64,000 bases of DNA, taken from positions 8,372,501 to 8,436,500 of the forward strand of contig OY987244.1 of NCBI GenBank assembly GCA_963920765.1. Direction: 5' to 3'. The position numbers were made by a program, and so were the translations under genes. Source of the stretch: Ulota crispa. Its lineage: Eukaryota > Streptophyta > Bryopsida > Orthotrichales > Orthotrichaceae. Below, piece after piece: positions 36,272-47,310 of the stretch; position 1 is the first letter of the stretch; each line of letters begins with the position of its first letter. Below the pieces are notes generated by a model. The model made no database searches, was not told where the DNA came from, and worked only from the letters and a program-made list of their open reading frames with translations.

Positions 36272-36925
36272 TTAACCCCAAAGTGACATTGCATTTCTAG
36301 GGCTTCTAGGAATTTTCTCTAATTTGAACTAAAAGCTAGCATTTTGATAAGTTGTATCAATTCTTTTTGAATTGTAACCATATAAAATCAAACTAAATAT
36401 GTTAGAGATCACATTAGAAAAGAAAACACAACAATATCTCTTATGGATTGAAAAATTATTATAGTTGATCATGAGCATGTTAAAACTGTGAAAGTGATTT
36501 GAAGTCTTTTGATCTTCTTTTCACATGTCAAATCAAAAATATTGGTCACCAAAAAAATATGAGGTTAAAGAACCTAACATGTATAACCCTAATCAATTTA
36601 TGACTTCTCAAAATCTACTCTACAATTTTTTTATATGAATTTCTAATGTGATTTTTTCTCAAAGATCTAATGTATTTGAGGCTCATTCCCAAGAGCCCTC
36701 AACACTACATAAAGTCAAGATTGCAATGAACACCCAAGCACAAAATCTTGAATAGAAAAATCATAATTAATCATTTGCAAAATCAGGTTGTTGAAGCTAA
36801 AACTAAATTTCAGAAAGAACTTTTTAAAAACATAATCTACTAAAAATAATAATTTGGTTAGGTTTAATTTAACCTCAAAAATTGGTAAAGGACAGTTTCT
36901 ATCCCCAATGACGCTTTGGGGTTAA
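36272..36925 (+). mobile_element. TTAA element, family C copy 2 (uninterrupted)
   Basis: A 654-bp element from TTAACCCCAAAGTGAC to GACGCTTTGGGGTTAA. It matches 28153-30045 on both sides of that copy's insert and so preserves the pre-insertion sequence, with one TTAA at 36480-36483. Its tips read CCCCAAAG, not CCCCTAAA. Its right TTAA (36922-36925) doubles as the left TTAA of the next element. Confidence 0.85.
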
Positions 36926-37839
36926 CCCCTAAAGGATCAAGCCTTTTTTCAATGAAATTTACTAAAATTAACTGCCACTTATGGGGGAATGAGTAAAAGG
37001 TAGGAAAAAAAAGTATTTTTTGGAAATCCAACCATAAGATCTTGCCCTAGACTATGGGAGGTACTTGTGGGAATAAAATTAGCTCATTTCATATCAAGGG
37101 AAGTGAGATAATGAAACCTCAAGTAAAATAAAAAAGTTTCTTTCCTTCTTGACATTTTTTTTCAAAAGACTTTGATCACTCTTATAGCAAAAAAATTTGC
37201 TCTACACAAAGTTGAGGTTATGTTTTCCATGTAGGAGACCAAGTTAGGTATGCGTGAGAGAATTTTCAAATTAACCAGCACAACATACTTCAAAAAATCT
37301 TGCAATGTTAGAAGGTCACAAAATTTGCAAATACACTAGGCAAAATTGGAGGATTTATGTAAAACTAAGAAATCTGAATTCTTATGATCCAAATGGTGAA
37401 AACCAAGGAATCTTAGTTTACTACAAATAGGAATAAAAATATACCAAAAAACAAACATACAAATTGCTCAAAAATTTTAAGTACCAAATTTTACAAGAGG
37501 CAAAAGGAATATAGGGTTGGGAGTTTCCCAAGTAGGGCAATTTCCACTCCACTCCTCTTTGCACAAGTGTCCACACCTTGTGCCCACCCTCTTTGGAGTC
37601 AACACACACTTACAAAGGAGAGGCCTTGCCCAAACTGCCCCTTCTCCCCTAGTTTTGGAAAATTCTTGATAATTTCTTCAGTAAATGTTGAAATGAAGAA
37701 ATATTAAATGTTCACATAGGTCTTTGAATTCTCCACCTCCAATAAAAGTTTCAAAAAATCACAAAAACTAGTTAAGATGTAAGTACATGCCCAAAATCCA
37801 CTCGTCCCCTTAGGGGACAGTTGATCCTTTAAGGGTTGA
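36922..37839 (+). mobile_element. TTAA element, family B copy (uninterrupted)
   Basis: A 918-bp element from TTAACCCCTAAAGGATCAAG to TTGATCCTTTAAGGGTTGA; the right TTAA is mutated to TTGA. It is the best uninterrupted family B reference: it has a single TTAA at 37271-37274, where the 40211-42063 copy carries an insert. A 62-codon minus-strand frame in it is not conserved in other copies. It abuts the family C element with one shared TTAA. Confidence 0.85.
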
Positions 37840-38303
37840 TGAAAATGCCATCTTCATCAATGTTTCTAACTTTGAATTGCTTTTTTAGAATTCAAAAATC
37901 TCTCAATTTAAGCAAGCACCTTGTAGGTTAGTAGTATAGATTGTTAATAGATTAGTGGTGATTTCAAGAGTGTTTTGACAATGATTTGACCACTTCACCT
38001 ATTTTTACATTACAATCAATTCTCTTTACTTAATATATTTCAAATTTTAACATATTCTATTTAGCATTTTTATCTTTTAAACTTTGTAATCAAGTCTAAA
38101 TTTGGTAAATAATCGATTGTAGGAAGGTTTTGAGAGAATTGAGTGTGTGCTTTTGGCTAGTTTCTACACTTCTTTTTCATTTATCCTTGATTTAAAGACA
38201 TAATTACTAAAAAAATTACTATATTGTTAAAGATCATGGTTGTATGTATGAAAATTTTGTACACACAGTTAATGGATTGGATGCACTGTTGGTGAACGGG
38301 GGC
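37840..38303. other. No recognisable gene
   Basis: AT-rich spacer; nothing identified. Confidence 0.5.
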
Positions 38304-38461
38304 TTAAGACATCCTTTCATGTGAGACCGGTGTCTAATGAAGCTTACTATAGCTCACCAATAATTGGCTAAATGGAAGATCTTGTTTTTTTGGAATCCCA
38401 TCTGACCAATTATTGGTGAACTTCACTGGTCATTGGTCTCACATGGAAGGACGCACTTAGG
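38304..38461. repeat. Imperfect hairpin, ~60-bp arms
   Basis: The left arm (about 38304-38369, containing CATGTGAGACC and CTCACCAATAATTGG) pairs with the right arm (about 38405-38461, containing CCAATTATTGGTGAA and GGTCTCACATG). The loop is about 35 bases. It is probably a small fold-back MITE; its exact tips and target duplication are unclear. Confidence 0.7.
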
Positions 38462-38731
38462 AGGTCTCAAAAGAGGAAAGGGAAAAATAAAACAAAACAA
38501 AATTCACTGGTGTGGCAAAGGACATGTAGGAGGCAAAAGGTGCATATAAGGTGGTGGCAATCAATTTATGAAGGCTACAAGACAAGATGTAATTTTTTGG
38601 TGCATATAACATACCACATGCTTGGGGTGTGTTTATGACATTTCCAAGACATGAGGGGTTTTGATAATATGGTTAAAGAGCATGAATATGTTTTTTGTAT
38701 TTTCAACAAAACAAAAAAAGACAAGACAGCC
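38462..38731. other. No recognisable feature
   Basis: AT-rich spacer; nothing identified. Confidence 0.45.
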
Positions 38732-39631
38732 TTAACCCCTGAGCGCCTGCAACTTTTCCACGCACAAAGAAGTGTGGTGGGGGTCATGGGTCTGAAAGTC
38801 CCCGCATTTGCGCCAGTGTCGGATCCATCGAAATTCAGCGCTGAAATTGGTAGTTCAAAAGGGCTTCAAGCCATGGTTTAGATTTTTGAAGGGTTTGACC
38901 AATTGATGGAGTAGATTATAACAATCAAACTATTGTTGACCCTAAGTGGTGGAGTGAAATTTTAGGTGCTTTTGTGGTTTAGCCTAGCGTAGGATATGCA
39001 GGGTTAGGTATGCAAGGTTAGGTTTACTGTGCTGAATTTTTTACCAGGTCTTTGCTAACAAGGTAATGGTACACATGCCAATTTTGAAAATCATCTGGTT
39101 AGTGGATCATTTTCCAAAAAATCAGTGACTAGGCAATTCACACAAGCTGATTGGAGCATCGACCGGAACTGTACCAAGGTTGACTAACACGTTGACCCCT
39201 CCTATCCTGTACGCTGGAAGAAGCTTGTCCTTGTTGCACCACAAATCTTGAACAACTCATAATAGTAGGAGCCCGCAGCCTTTGCATGTTCAAATTGTTG
39301 GACAAATGTTGCTCACACAACTTGAGCAAGGACACGTTGTTGTGGAGCTAGAGCTCCTAGCCGGTCAAAAATAGGCAGTCACTAGTCACCAGTCACCCCG
39401 GTCACCCTAAACGTGAATGGCAAAAGCAGAAGTCTACCTCCTCCAGATCATGCTCATAAATCCATCTATCCTAGCCGTGCCCTACTTGTTACCCCACTCC
39501 CTTTAATACTCAACCCTACCCCCCCAAACCTTGTTTGGTCCCCATTGAAGTACAAGAAAATCCAAGCTAAGGAGCCCTCATTTTATAATTCCCAGCACCA
39601 AGACCTCGCTCTTGGGGCGCTGAGGGATTAA
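38732..39631. mobile_element. TTAA element, family F (CCCCTGAGCGCC ends)
   Basis: A 900-bp block from TTAACCCCTGAGCGCC to GGGGCGCTGAGGGATTAA. The tips are an inverted pair differing at few positions. The interior is less AT-rich than in families A-C and not obviously related to them. Its right TTAA is the left TTAA of the next element. Open frames of 60-76 codons inside are unrecognised. Confidence 0.65.
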
Positions 39632-39877
39632 CCCCTGAGAGCCCAAGCCATATTCACTCAAATCCATACCCTTGTGTACTTAATCCAATAAAGTATTACT
39701 TAAGTAGAGTCAAATAGCTTGACTTTTTTTTTTGAGTAGTAGTAGACACATGCCTGAAGGTACACAAAAAAGTACAAGTCCTTTGACTTTACCAGTAAAA
39801 AAAGGATAAGAGTTAAACATGTACATTTTTCAAAACTGAGTGACGACGTAGTGGTCGCTGGAGCACTCAGGGGTTAA
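39628..39877. mobile_element. Short TTAA element (CCCCTGAG ends)
   Basis: A 250-bp block from TTAACCCCTGAGAGCCC to GGAGCACTCAGGGGTTAA. The left TTAA is shared with the preceding element. Tips resemble those at 1457-2240 and 38732-39631. Non-coding. Confidence 0.7.
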
Positions 39878-40210
39878 AACCTCGGTGAGGTTTCGTTAAT
39901 CCTATCATTGTTTAGGCAATGCTATCATCATGCTAAATCTTAAGAATCCTTTATGCATTCCGGAAAACAGATGTATTCACAGCTTTTCAATTTTCAAAGG
40001 ACACGATTCAACCAATTGAGCATGGTCACATGGAGGCTCCTACAATGATTGCTGCACTAGCCTTTTTCAAAGCATTTTGAATGCACCTTTGTACGATTGA
40101 ATTTTGAAACAAATGGATAATAAAGATGTTCTAACACAAAATGTGCAAGGAACGTCCTCTAAAGATTGATTGTGAAGGCTCGAAGTGGACTTTCGTGTGT
40201 GAGGACCATT
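39878..40210. other. No recognisable feature
   Basis: Spacer between two TTAA elements; nothing identified. Confidence 0.45.
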
Positions 40211-42063
40211 TTAGTCCATAAAGACCAAGCACTTTTTCCTATGAAAGTCACTGAAAAATGGCCACTTTTTGGGAATGAGTAGAAAGGTAAGAATTTTTTT
40301 GGTTTGAAATCCAACCATAAAATCTTGCCTTATACTATGGGAGGTACTTGTAGGAAAACAATCAATTCATTCTAGATGTAGAGGATTGAGATATTGACAT
40401 CTAAAGTGAATTTTTTTGATTGCTCCTAAATAAATAAAAAATGCTTTACGCAAAGTTGTAAATTATTTTTTTCATGTAGAAAACCAAATTAGGTAAGTGT
40501 GGGAGAATTTTCAAGTTAACCCCTACAAGGACCAAGCCCATTTTTCTATGAAAATCATTGAAAATTGCCATTTTTAGGAGAATGAGCACAAAGGTAGGAA
40601 AAAAAGTTCTTTTGAAAATTCATCTATAGGATCTTGCCCTAGACTATGGGAGGTACCTGTGGAAAAAAAATCAGCTCATTCTAAATGTAGAGGAGTGAGA
40701 TATTGACATCCAAAGTGCAAGAAATTTTCTTTTCCCTGCTACCCAAAAATTTCAAAAGCCTTTGATTGCTCCAACATCAAAAAAGTTGCTCTATGCAAAA
40801 GTTGAGGTTTATTTTTTTCATGTTGAAGACCAAGTTAGGTATGTGTGGGAGAATTTTCAAATGAATTGGAGGTGTGGATCATACTTTGTAAAATATTGCA
40901 ATGTTGTAAGGCCATGAACTTTGTATATACACTAGGCAAGATTGGAGGATTTATGTAAAATTCAGAAATATGGGTTACTTTGATCCAAATGATAAAAATC
41001 AAAGAATCTTAGTCAATTACAACTTGGGAAATAAAAAAACTAAAGCACCAAATTTAACAAGGGGCAAAAGGAATGGAGGTTTGGGAGTTCCATACCTGCC
41101 CGCAAACTAAAACTTCTCACTCAACAATTAGAATTGAATGATTCAAAGCTCCCCACATATGTGAAAATTTAAAGAATAAGTTTCAGATTTTTATTTTTTT
41201 TAAATGCAATTTTTAAAGAAGTTTTTTGGGCTGCCCGGATTGCCCACCCTCCCCCATTTTTCAAAAATTCATGCATAACTTCTTCAATAAATGTTAGAAT
41301 GAAGAAAAAATTAGATGTGCACGTACATCTTTGAATTTCCCACCAACCTCGAAAGTTTCAAAAATTTATAAAAACTAATTTAGTCATAGGTACATGCCCG
41401 AGGTTCATTTGTCCCCCAAGGTCCATTTTTCCCCCAAGGGGACAGTTGGTCCTTTAGAGGTTAACCAAAGTTATACAACATACTTCAAAAAACCTTGCAA
41501 TGTTAGAAGGTCACAAAATTTGCAAATACATTAGATAAAATTGGAGGATTTATGTAAATTTGAGAAATCTAAATTACTTTGATCCAAATGGTGAAAACCA
41601 AGGGATCTTAGTCTACTACAACTTGGAAAAAATAAGTCAAAAAACAAATACATTAAGAACTCAAAAATGTAAAGTACCAAATTTTACTTGAACAAAAGGA
41701 CTAGAGTTTTGGGAGTCCCATACCTACCGACAAACTAGAACTTCTCACTCATCAATGAAAATTGAATGATTCAAAGCTCCCCACATACATATAAATCTAA
41801 AGAACCAATTTCAAATTTTTATTTTTTAAAACATATAATATTTTAAGAAATGTTTGGGCTGCTCGCCTTCCCCGTTTCCTAAAATTTTCATGCATAATTT
41901 CTTCACGAAATGTTAGAATGAAGAAAATATAAATGGCCATGCAAATCTTTGAATTCCTCATCTTTCATAAACTTTCAAAGAATTACACAAAGTAGTTTAA
42001 CCATAGGTACATGCCCAAAGTCCCATTTGTCCCTGAAAGGGAGAACGGTCTTTTAGGGGTTAA
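40211..42063 (+). mobile_element. TTAA element, family B, carrying a nested family B element
   Basis: The outer element starts TTAGTCCATAAAGACCAAGC (decayed tip) and ends TCTTTTAGGGGTTAA. It is split at 40516 by another family B element. Without the insert it is about 908 bp and matches 36922-37839 along its length, e.g. CTATGGGAGGTACTTGT on the left and AACCTTGCAATGTTAGAAGG on the right. The uninterrupted copy shows a single TTAA where the insert lies. Confidence 0.88.
40516..41464 (+). mobile_element. TTAA element, family B (inner copy)
   Basis: A 949-bp element from TTAACCCCTACAAGGACC to GGTCCTTTAGAGGTTAA, in the same orientation as its host. Both host and guest belong to the same family. 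It has a small local duplication near 41400-41440 (GGTTCATTTGTCCCCCAAGG followed by GGTCCATTTTTCCCCCAAGG). Non-coding. Confidence 0.88.
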
Positions 42064-42155
42064 TGAAGTACACTAAAGATAAATTGTGTAACAACATCCA
42101 TGCATGGAAGCGTGGATTGTTGTAAAAGAAGAATTTGTAAATTTAGTTAGCATGT

Positions 42156-43094
42156 TTAACCCCTAAAAGACCAAGCCCTATTTTCTACCTAAATCACTAA
42201 AAACTACCACTTTGAGGAGGTTTGGTAAAAGGGATTTTATGTTTTGTTTTTGGGAAATCCAACCATGAGATCTTGCCCCATACTAGAGGAGGTATTTTTG
42301 GGAAAAAAGTCAGCTCAATCCATGTGGAGAGGAGTGAGATATTTACACCTAAAGTGAAAAAAAAAGTTTTGTTTCCATGCTGCCCAAAAATTTTAGAAGC
42401 CTTTGACCACTTTTATAACAAAAAATTGCTCCACCCAAAGTTGCACTTTATTTTTTCCATGTATGAGATCAAGTTAGGTATGTGTGAGAGAATTTCCATA
42501 TTAATGGGATCTATACAACACAAGGAAAAAAATAGTAAGTAAAAAGAAGTAGAGAATGAGTTAAAATACTAAATTGTTAAGAATTTAATTATTGAAATGA
42601 AAAACGCAAATCCCAACCGCTGTAATGTTGTGATAAACAATCTACTTCCTTTGGTTTAATTTTTTTTCCAAAATGTTGAAAATTGAGTAAAACAAAGGAC
42701 TTCAAAGTTTATTTTAGAGTAGAAAATCTATAACTGCTCGCAAACAAAAACTCCTCTTAACTTTCATTTAATTGATTGAAATTAAATGATTCAAAGCTTC
42801 TCAAGTATAAAAAAAATCTAAAAAACCATTTTCAAATTTTTATTTTAAAAAATAATTATTTTTAAAGAATTTTTTGGGCTGCCCGGATGGGCAGTCCTCC
42901 CTAAATTTTCATAAATTCATGCATAACTTCTTCATCAAATGTCAAAATGAAGAAAAAATTAGATGCCCACATACATCTTGGAATTTCTCACCTTCATCAA
43001 AAGTTTCAAAAAATCACACAAAGTAGTTTGGCCATAAGTACATGCCCAAAGTCCAATCTGTCCCCTGAAGGGACAATGGTCCTTTAGGAGTTAA
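42156..43094 (+). mobile_element. TTAA element, B/E chimera
   Basis: A 939-bp element from TTAACCCCTAAAAGACC to GGTCCTTTAGGAGTTAA. The left ~350 bases follow family B. From about 42520 to 42750 it follows family E (AAAAAATAGTAAGTA, TAAATTGTTAAGAA, GTAATGTTGTGA). The right end is again B-like. It keeps the unoccupied form of the site at which family C entered the E element (single TTAA at 42577-42580). Non-coding. Confidence 0.85.
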
Positions 43095-43202
43095 AGAAGG
43101 AAGTGCTGTTTTTAAAAGTTTTTGTTGATTGTGAAATGGTCAAACTTGGTAATTGAATTGAACTTGCTATGGAAGGTCACCACAATTGTGTGGTATGTTA
43201 TA

Positions 43203-43565
43203 CTCCCTTTGTCCCAAAATGATCTTCTTGTTACACAAAATGTTATAGATTAAGCTAAAAAAAAATCATTTTTCAAATTTTTTTGGACCTGTGAATAGAG
43301 TTTGATGTCCTCTTATTGTTTTGAAATTTTGAGTTTCAAATTAGTTTTCAAAATATGGTTTCAAAGTGCTTGAAATTTGAATTTTTGAGGCATTTTTGAA
43401 GTTAGAGCACCGCTAGCCACTCACTTGGTGGCATAGGATTGGTTAGCATGCCCATGCTTTTGGACTATGTGTAAGTGTCACTAGCTCCCTTCCTCCTTTA
43501 ACAAGAAGATCATTTTGGGACACTAAATAAAGGTCAACATGAAGATCATTTTCGGACAGTGGGAG
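43203..43565. mobile_element. Stowaway-like (Tc1/mariner-type) MITE
   Basis: A 363-bp element from CTCCCTTTGTCCCAAAATGA to GGACAGTGGGAG, flanked by TA on both sides. The left tip is very close to the canonical plant Stowaway tip CTCCCTCCGTCCC. The right end holds two versions of GAAGATCATTTT(G/C)GGACA, at about 43504 and 43541, implying an internal end duplication. Non-coding. Confidence 0.85.
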
Positions 43566-43567
43566 TA

Positions 43568-44423
43568 GTAATTATCAAAATAGAATTAGGTTCCTAGTGA
43601 GGTGAGTAATGCACCGTTAGAATGGTGTCATTTGGAGTTTTCCAGTGTTCTATCATGCATATAATTTGGACAAAAATTGTACCAATAGGACTCTGATGGT
43701 TATACATTGTGAATTTCAGTACATTGACAACCAGCACAATCCTACTTGTTCACTTGTTTTCTCCCTAGTCCCTTCTAACATGGAAATGATTGACAAAAAA
43801 ATTATTTTTCAAAATGGAAATATGCTTTTCAGTGGAATTTGTTTTTTGGCAAATATTCGCCAAATCTTACCTTAGACGGGCACTGCCTATACTAACATTG
43901 GAAAATACAGCAAAAAAGGATGGATTGCCAAATCCTTCCCCAAGCTAACATTGAGTTTGCCAAAATTTGGATGAAGTTTACTAATATTAGTATTGTTTAT
44001 GGATGAACATCCACATATCAATGATCCTATCTAATTCTGTCCATCTTTTCCTATCTTGCTTGCATTGGCGGGTGCGGGTCGCTCTACCCTCGTAGAATGA
44101 AAAAAAAAAACAAACCCTGCTTTCCACAAGTCCCAACATCACTCAAAACCTTAAATTTGAGAAAAATTGGCAATGACCTGGAAGTCTGCCCTTACAATGA
44201 GGGTGCAACCCTGCACAAAATGGCTCAATATATTACACATGTTTGTGGAGCCACAGAGGAAAAGCTCTGTATTTCTCGTGGACAAGGGTAAAATTAAGAC
44301 TTTGTCCTGTTTGAGAGTTCGTCAGTTTTACCCCTTCAGAAGTTCTGGACTAAAGCAAGTTTTCGAACCCAAATATAAATTTAAAATTCCCAAATTCAAA
44401 CTCCTAATAGAAAATTCCTAAGA
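43568..44423. other. No recognisable gene
   Basis: Overlapping frames of 64-84 codons near 43645-44421 show no known domain. No repeat identified. Confidence 0.45.
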
Positions 44424-44921
44424 GCATCTTCAATGTAGTCACTACATCTGCATCCAGTATGATGTTAGACTAGGTGTGATGGAGGCTTATGATACGGACC
44501 GGGCCACTTACTGTGAGTCCCAGATTCAGCATTAGAAGTCTTGAATTTGTTTTATGTTTTACTTAACTTTGAAATTACATTAATATGAGTGGGATAGCCA
44601 TTTATGTTAATTTAGATAGCTAGACCAGATGGTTAGTGGTACGCCATTTACCCTACTCCATTTGGTAAGTCATTAGGAGTGATTTGGTGAGATTTAGTAG
44701 CTTTTAGTTAGTTTGAGTGATACACACACAAGGGGCTTGAGATCCCATCCAAAAGTCCCCACTAACCTAATTAGAGAGGGTTAGTTTAGGATTTGTTCAA
44801 GTTATGCCATGGCTAAGGGCCACATCACCAGTTCACGACTCGACAACCAACAACAACATTGGGTGTGTTTATATCCAAGGACCCCCATACCCTTTGCTCC
44901 TCGGAAGGGGTGATTCCAAGC

Positions 44922-45017
44922 GGTCAACCTTGCTAGGCTATCGGTCAACCTTGCTAGGCTATCGGTCAACCTTGCTAGGCTATCGGTCAACCTTGCTAGG
45001 CTATTGGTCAACCCTGG
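44922..45017 (+). repeat. 21-bp tandem repeat, ~4.5 units
   Basis: Head-to-tail copies of GGTCAACCTTGCTAGGCTAT plus C, four complete and one partial, with almost no divergence. It creates short repeated peptides in all frames, which are not evidence of a gene. There are no spacers. Confidence 0.92.
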
Positions 45018-46074
45018 TGAAAGGAGGTTGAAAAATGGCAGTAAAATGCCACCAAAATTCATGGAAGAGTTTCTCAAGGATTTAAGACAATCCCTCAAGT
45101 TTGACATTGTTTCGATAGCGGCAAGGCCTTGAACGACCACATCCAGCTTATTTCAAGAACGCATGCGACATCCAATTTCATGATCTTATCCATTTGGAGC
45201 CCAATTGACGGTAGCAAAGAGTGTTTCCTAGCTCCCCCAACAACATTGGAAGACCTTGGGAAGTCAATTTCCCAATTTTGGATGAATTTCCAATTCTGAG
45301 TTTTTCATCCATCCACCCTTAACTTTTCATTCAAGATTCCTGATGCCCTTTAGACTAGAATTGGGAGTGTGAACAACCAAAACCAGCTATTTTGAGGCCA
45401 AGGAATCCAATGCCACCATTTGTTTGTTGTTTGGAGCTATACTCCAGAAGTTATGGCAAATTCATCTAGATTTCATCCATTTTGAGTTTTTCTTTGCTTT
45501 TAGGTAGATTTCATGGGATCTATGGATCTCCTAGATAGAGAGCCAAAGTGTCCTCCTCCAAATGTATAAAGGGAGGCCCACCTCCTCCCAAGCCATCTCT
45601 TATCACTTTCATCATCATTTGTCATCACTTGGTCCCATCACTTGTAACACATCCCATTGTAATCCATTCCTTGCAACTTTTCCCACTTCGAGCCATGGCC
45701 CACTCTCTTCCTTACAATTCATTGAGTCTCACCTTAGTAGAGTCACCTCTTTGCATTGTGTCTAGGGGTCTTTGAGTTTAGAAGGATCAAGCCCTTCAAG
45801 CTAGTAGGAAGAATTAGGAGTTTTTGAGTGTCAATTGCAAGTGTCTTACTAACCATTAGGAAGTTGAATTATGACTAGCAATGCCGCTTTTCCACACTTC
45901 TTAGAAGTCTTAGTCAGTCATTGTGGTTATTAGCAACCTCTAGAGTATGCCATTAGGATAGTAGTTCACCTTACTTCTGTAGCTTACCATTCCACTACCA
46001 GAACACCATCACCTTATCAGAACAAGCCCTCATAGCAACCCCACTGGAATCCTTTAAGCTCAGCTTTGGCTAGC

Positions 46075-47310
46075 TCTCTTGATTCTCTTGAGACTCTTTG
46101 AGACATCACCTAGCCACCCAAACTCCCACAGCCAGTGGCCTGCCACGCTCGCAAGTTTGCGTTTGGTTGGTGATCAGCACCTCACCAAGGATCCCACCAA
46201 TCAGCGACTGTTAAGCCTGGCTCCTTTTGGACCTCCAGCTCCCTCACAATCCCATCAGTCTAACTCACTCCTTGTCAATCTAGTCGGCAGCTACTAGCAT
46301 TCTCTTGAGCTCACGGCCCTCGAGTTGCTTGGAGCTCGGCCCTCCAGCTCCCTATCATTTCCATCAGTCTAACTCACCTTTGTCAAGCTAGTGGCAGCTG
46401 CTAGCATTATTTTGAGCCCACCATTCCATCAGTCTAGCTCACCCCATGTCAAGCCCAGTGGCAGCTGCTAAACAGTCTCTTGAGCTCACCATTCCATCAG
46501 TCTAGCCTCACCCTTGTCAAGCTCGCGGCAGCTACTAGCATTTCCTTGAGGCCCACGGCCCCCGGATTGCTCAAGCTCGGCCTCCAGCCTCTGTCAGTTC
46601 ATCAGTCTAACTCTTGTCCCTGTCAAGCCTAGTGGCAGCTGCTAAGCAGTCTCTTGAGCTCACCATTCCATCAATCTAGCCTCACCCATGTCAAGCCCGC
46701 GGCAACTATTAGCATTCCTTGAGGCCCACGGCCCGCGGATTGCTCAAGCTCGGCCTCCATCCCTTGTCAATTCATCAGTCTAGCTCTCCCCTTGTCAATC
46801 CATTAGTCTAGTTCTCGTCCTCGTCGAGCCTTAGTCGGCAGCTGCCAGCATTTTCTTGAGGCCTTGGCCCTCGACTTGCCCAAGCTCAGCCTCTCCCTTG
46901 TCAATCTCATCAGTCTAGCTCATCCCTGTCCAGCTTGAAGTCTAAGTTGCTGGCCTTCTCTTGTGACCATAGCCTTTGTTGATCCCATTGGTCTAGCCTT
47001 GCTCCCCAAGCCCAATTGGCTGCCGCTAGCATTCTCTCGAGGCCCACAGCCTCGAATTGCTCAAGCTCGGTCCCTGCTCCTGTCAATTCCGTTAGTCTAG
47101 ACTCACCTCTGTCAAGCCAGTTGGCAGCTGCTTGCATCCTCACGAGCCCGCAGCCATTTGTCAATTCCATTAGTTTAGCCTTGCTCTTGTTAAAGCTTAG
47201 TCAGCAGCTGCTCGCATTCTCTCAAAACCAGCAAACAACAGGTGCTCCGCATTCCTTCAAAGCCACCAGTCTAGCACCTGCATTGCATTCTCTTGAGCAC
47301 CCACAAGCAC
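46075..47310 (+). repeat. Degenerate long-period tandem array
   Basis: A GC-rich region in which the phrases CATCAGTCTAG(C)CTCACC, TGTCAAGC(T/C)..GTGGCAGCTGCTA, GCATT(C)TCTTGAG and GCCCACGGCC recur many times in the same order, with variable spacing of roughly 60-200 bp. It is an imperfect, partly shuffled tandem array. A 152-codon frame at 47016-47474 is a by-product of the composition (serine/leucine/proline-rich) and is not recognised. Confidence 0.7.

Noticed and set aside
44922..45017. Coding repeat (short peptide repeated in frame)
   Set aside because: A 21-bp tandem repeat yields a repeated peptide in every frame; there is no flanking coding sequence.
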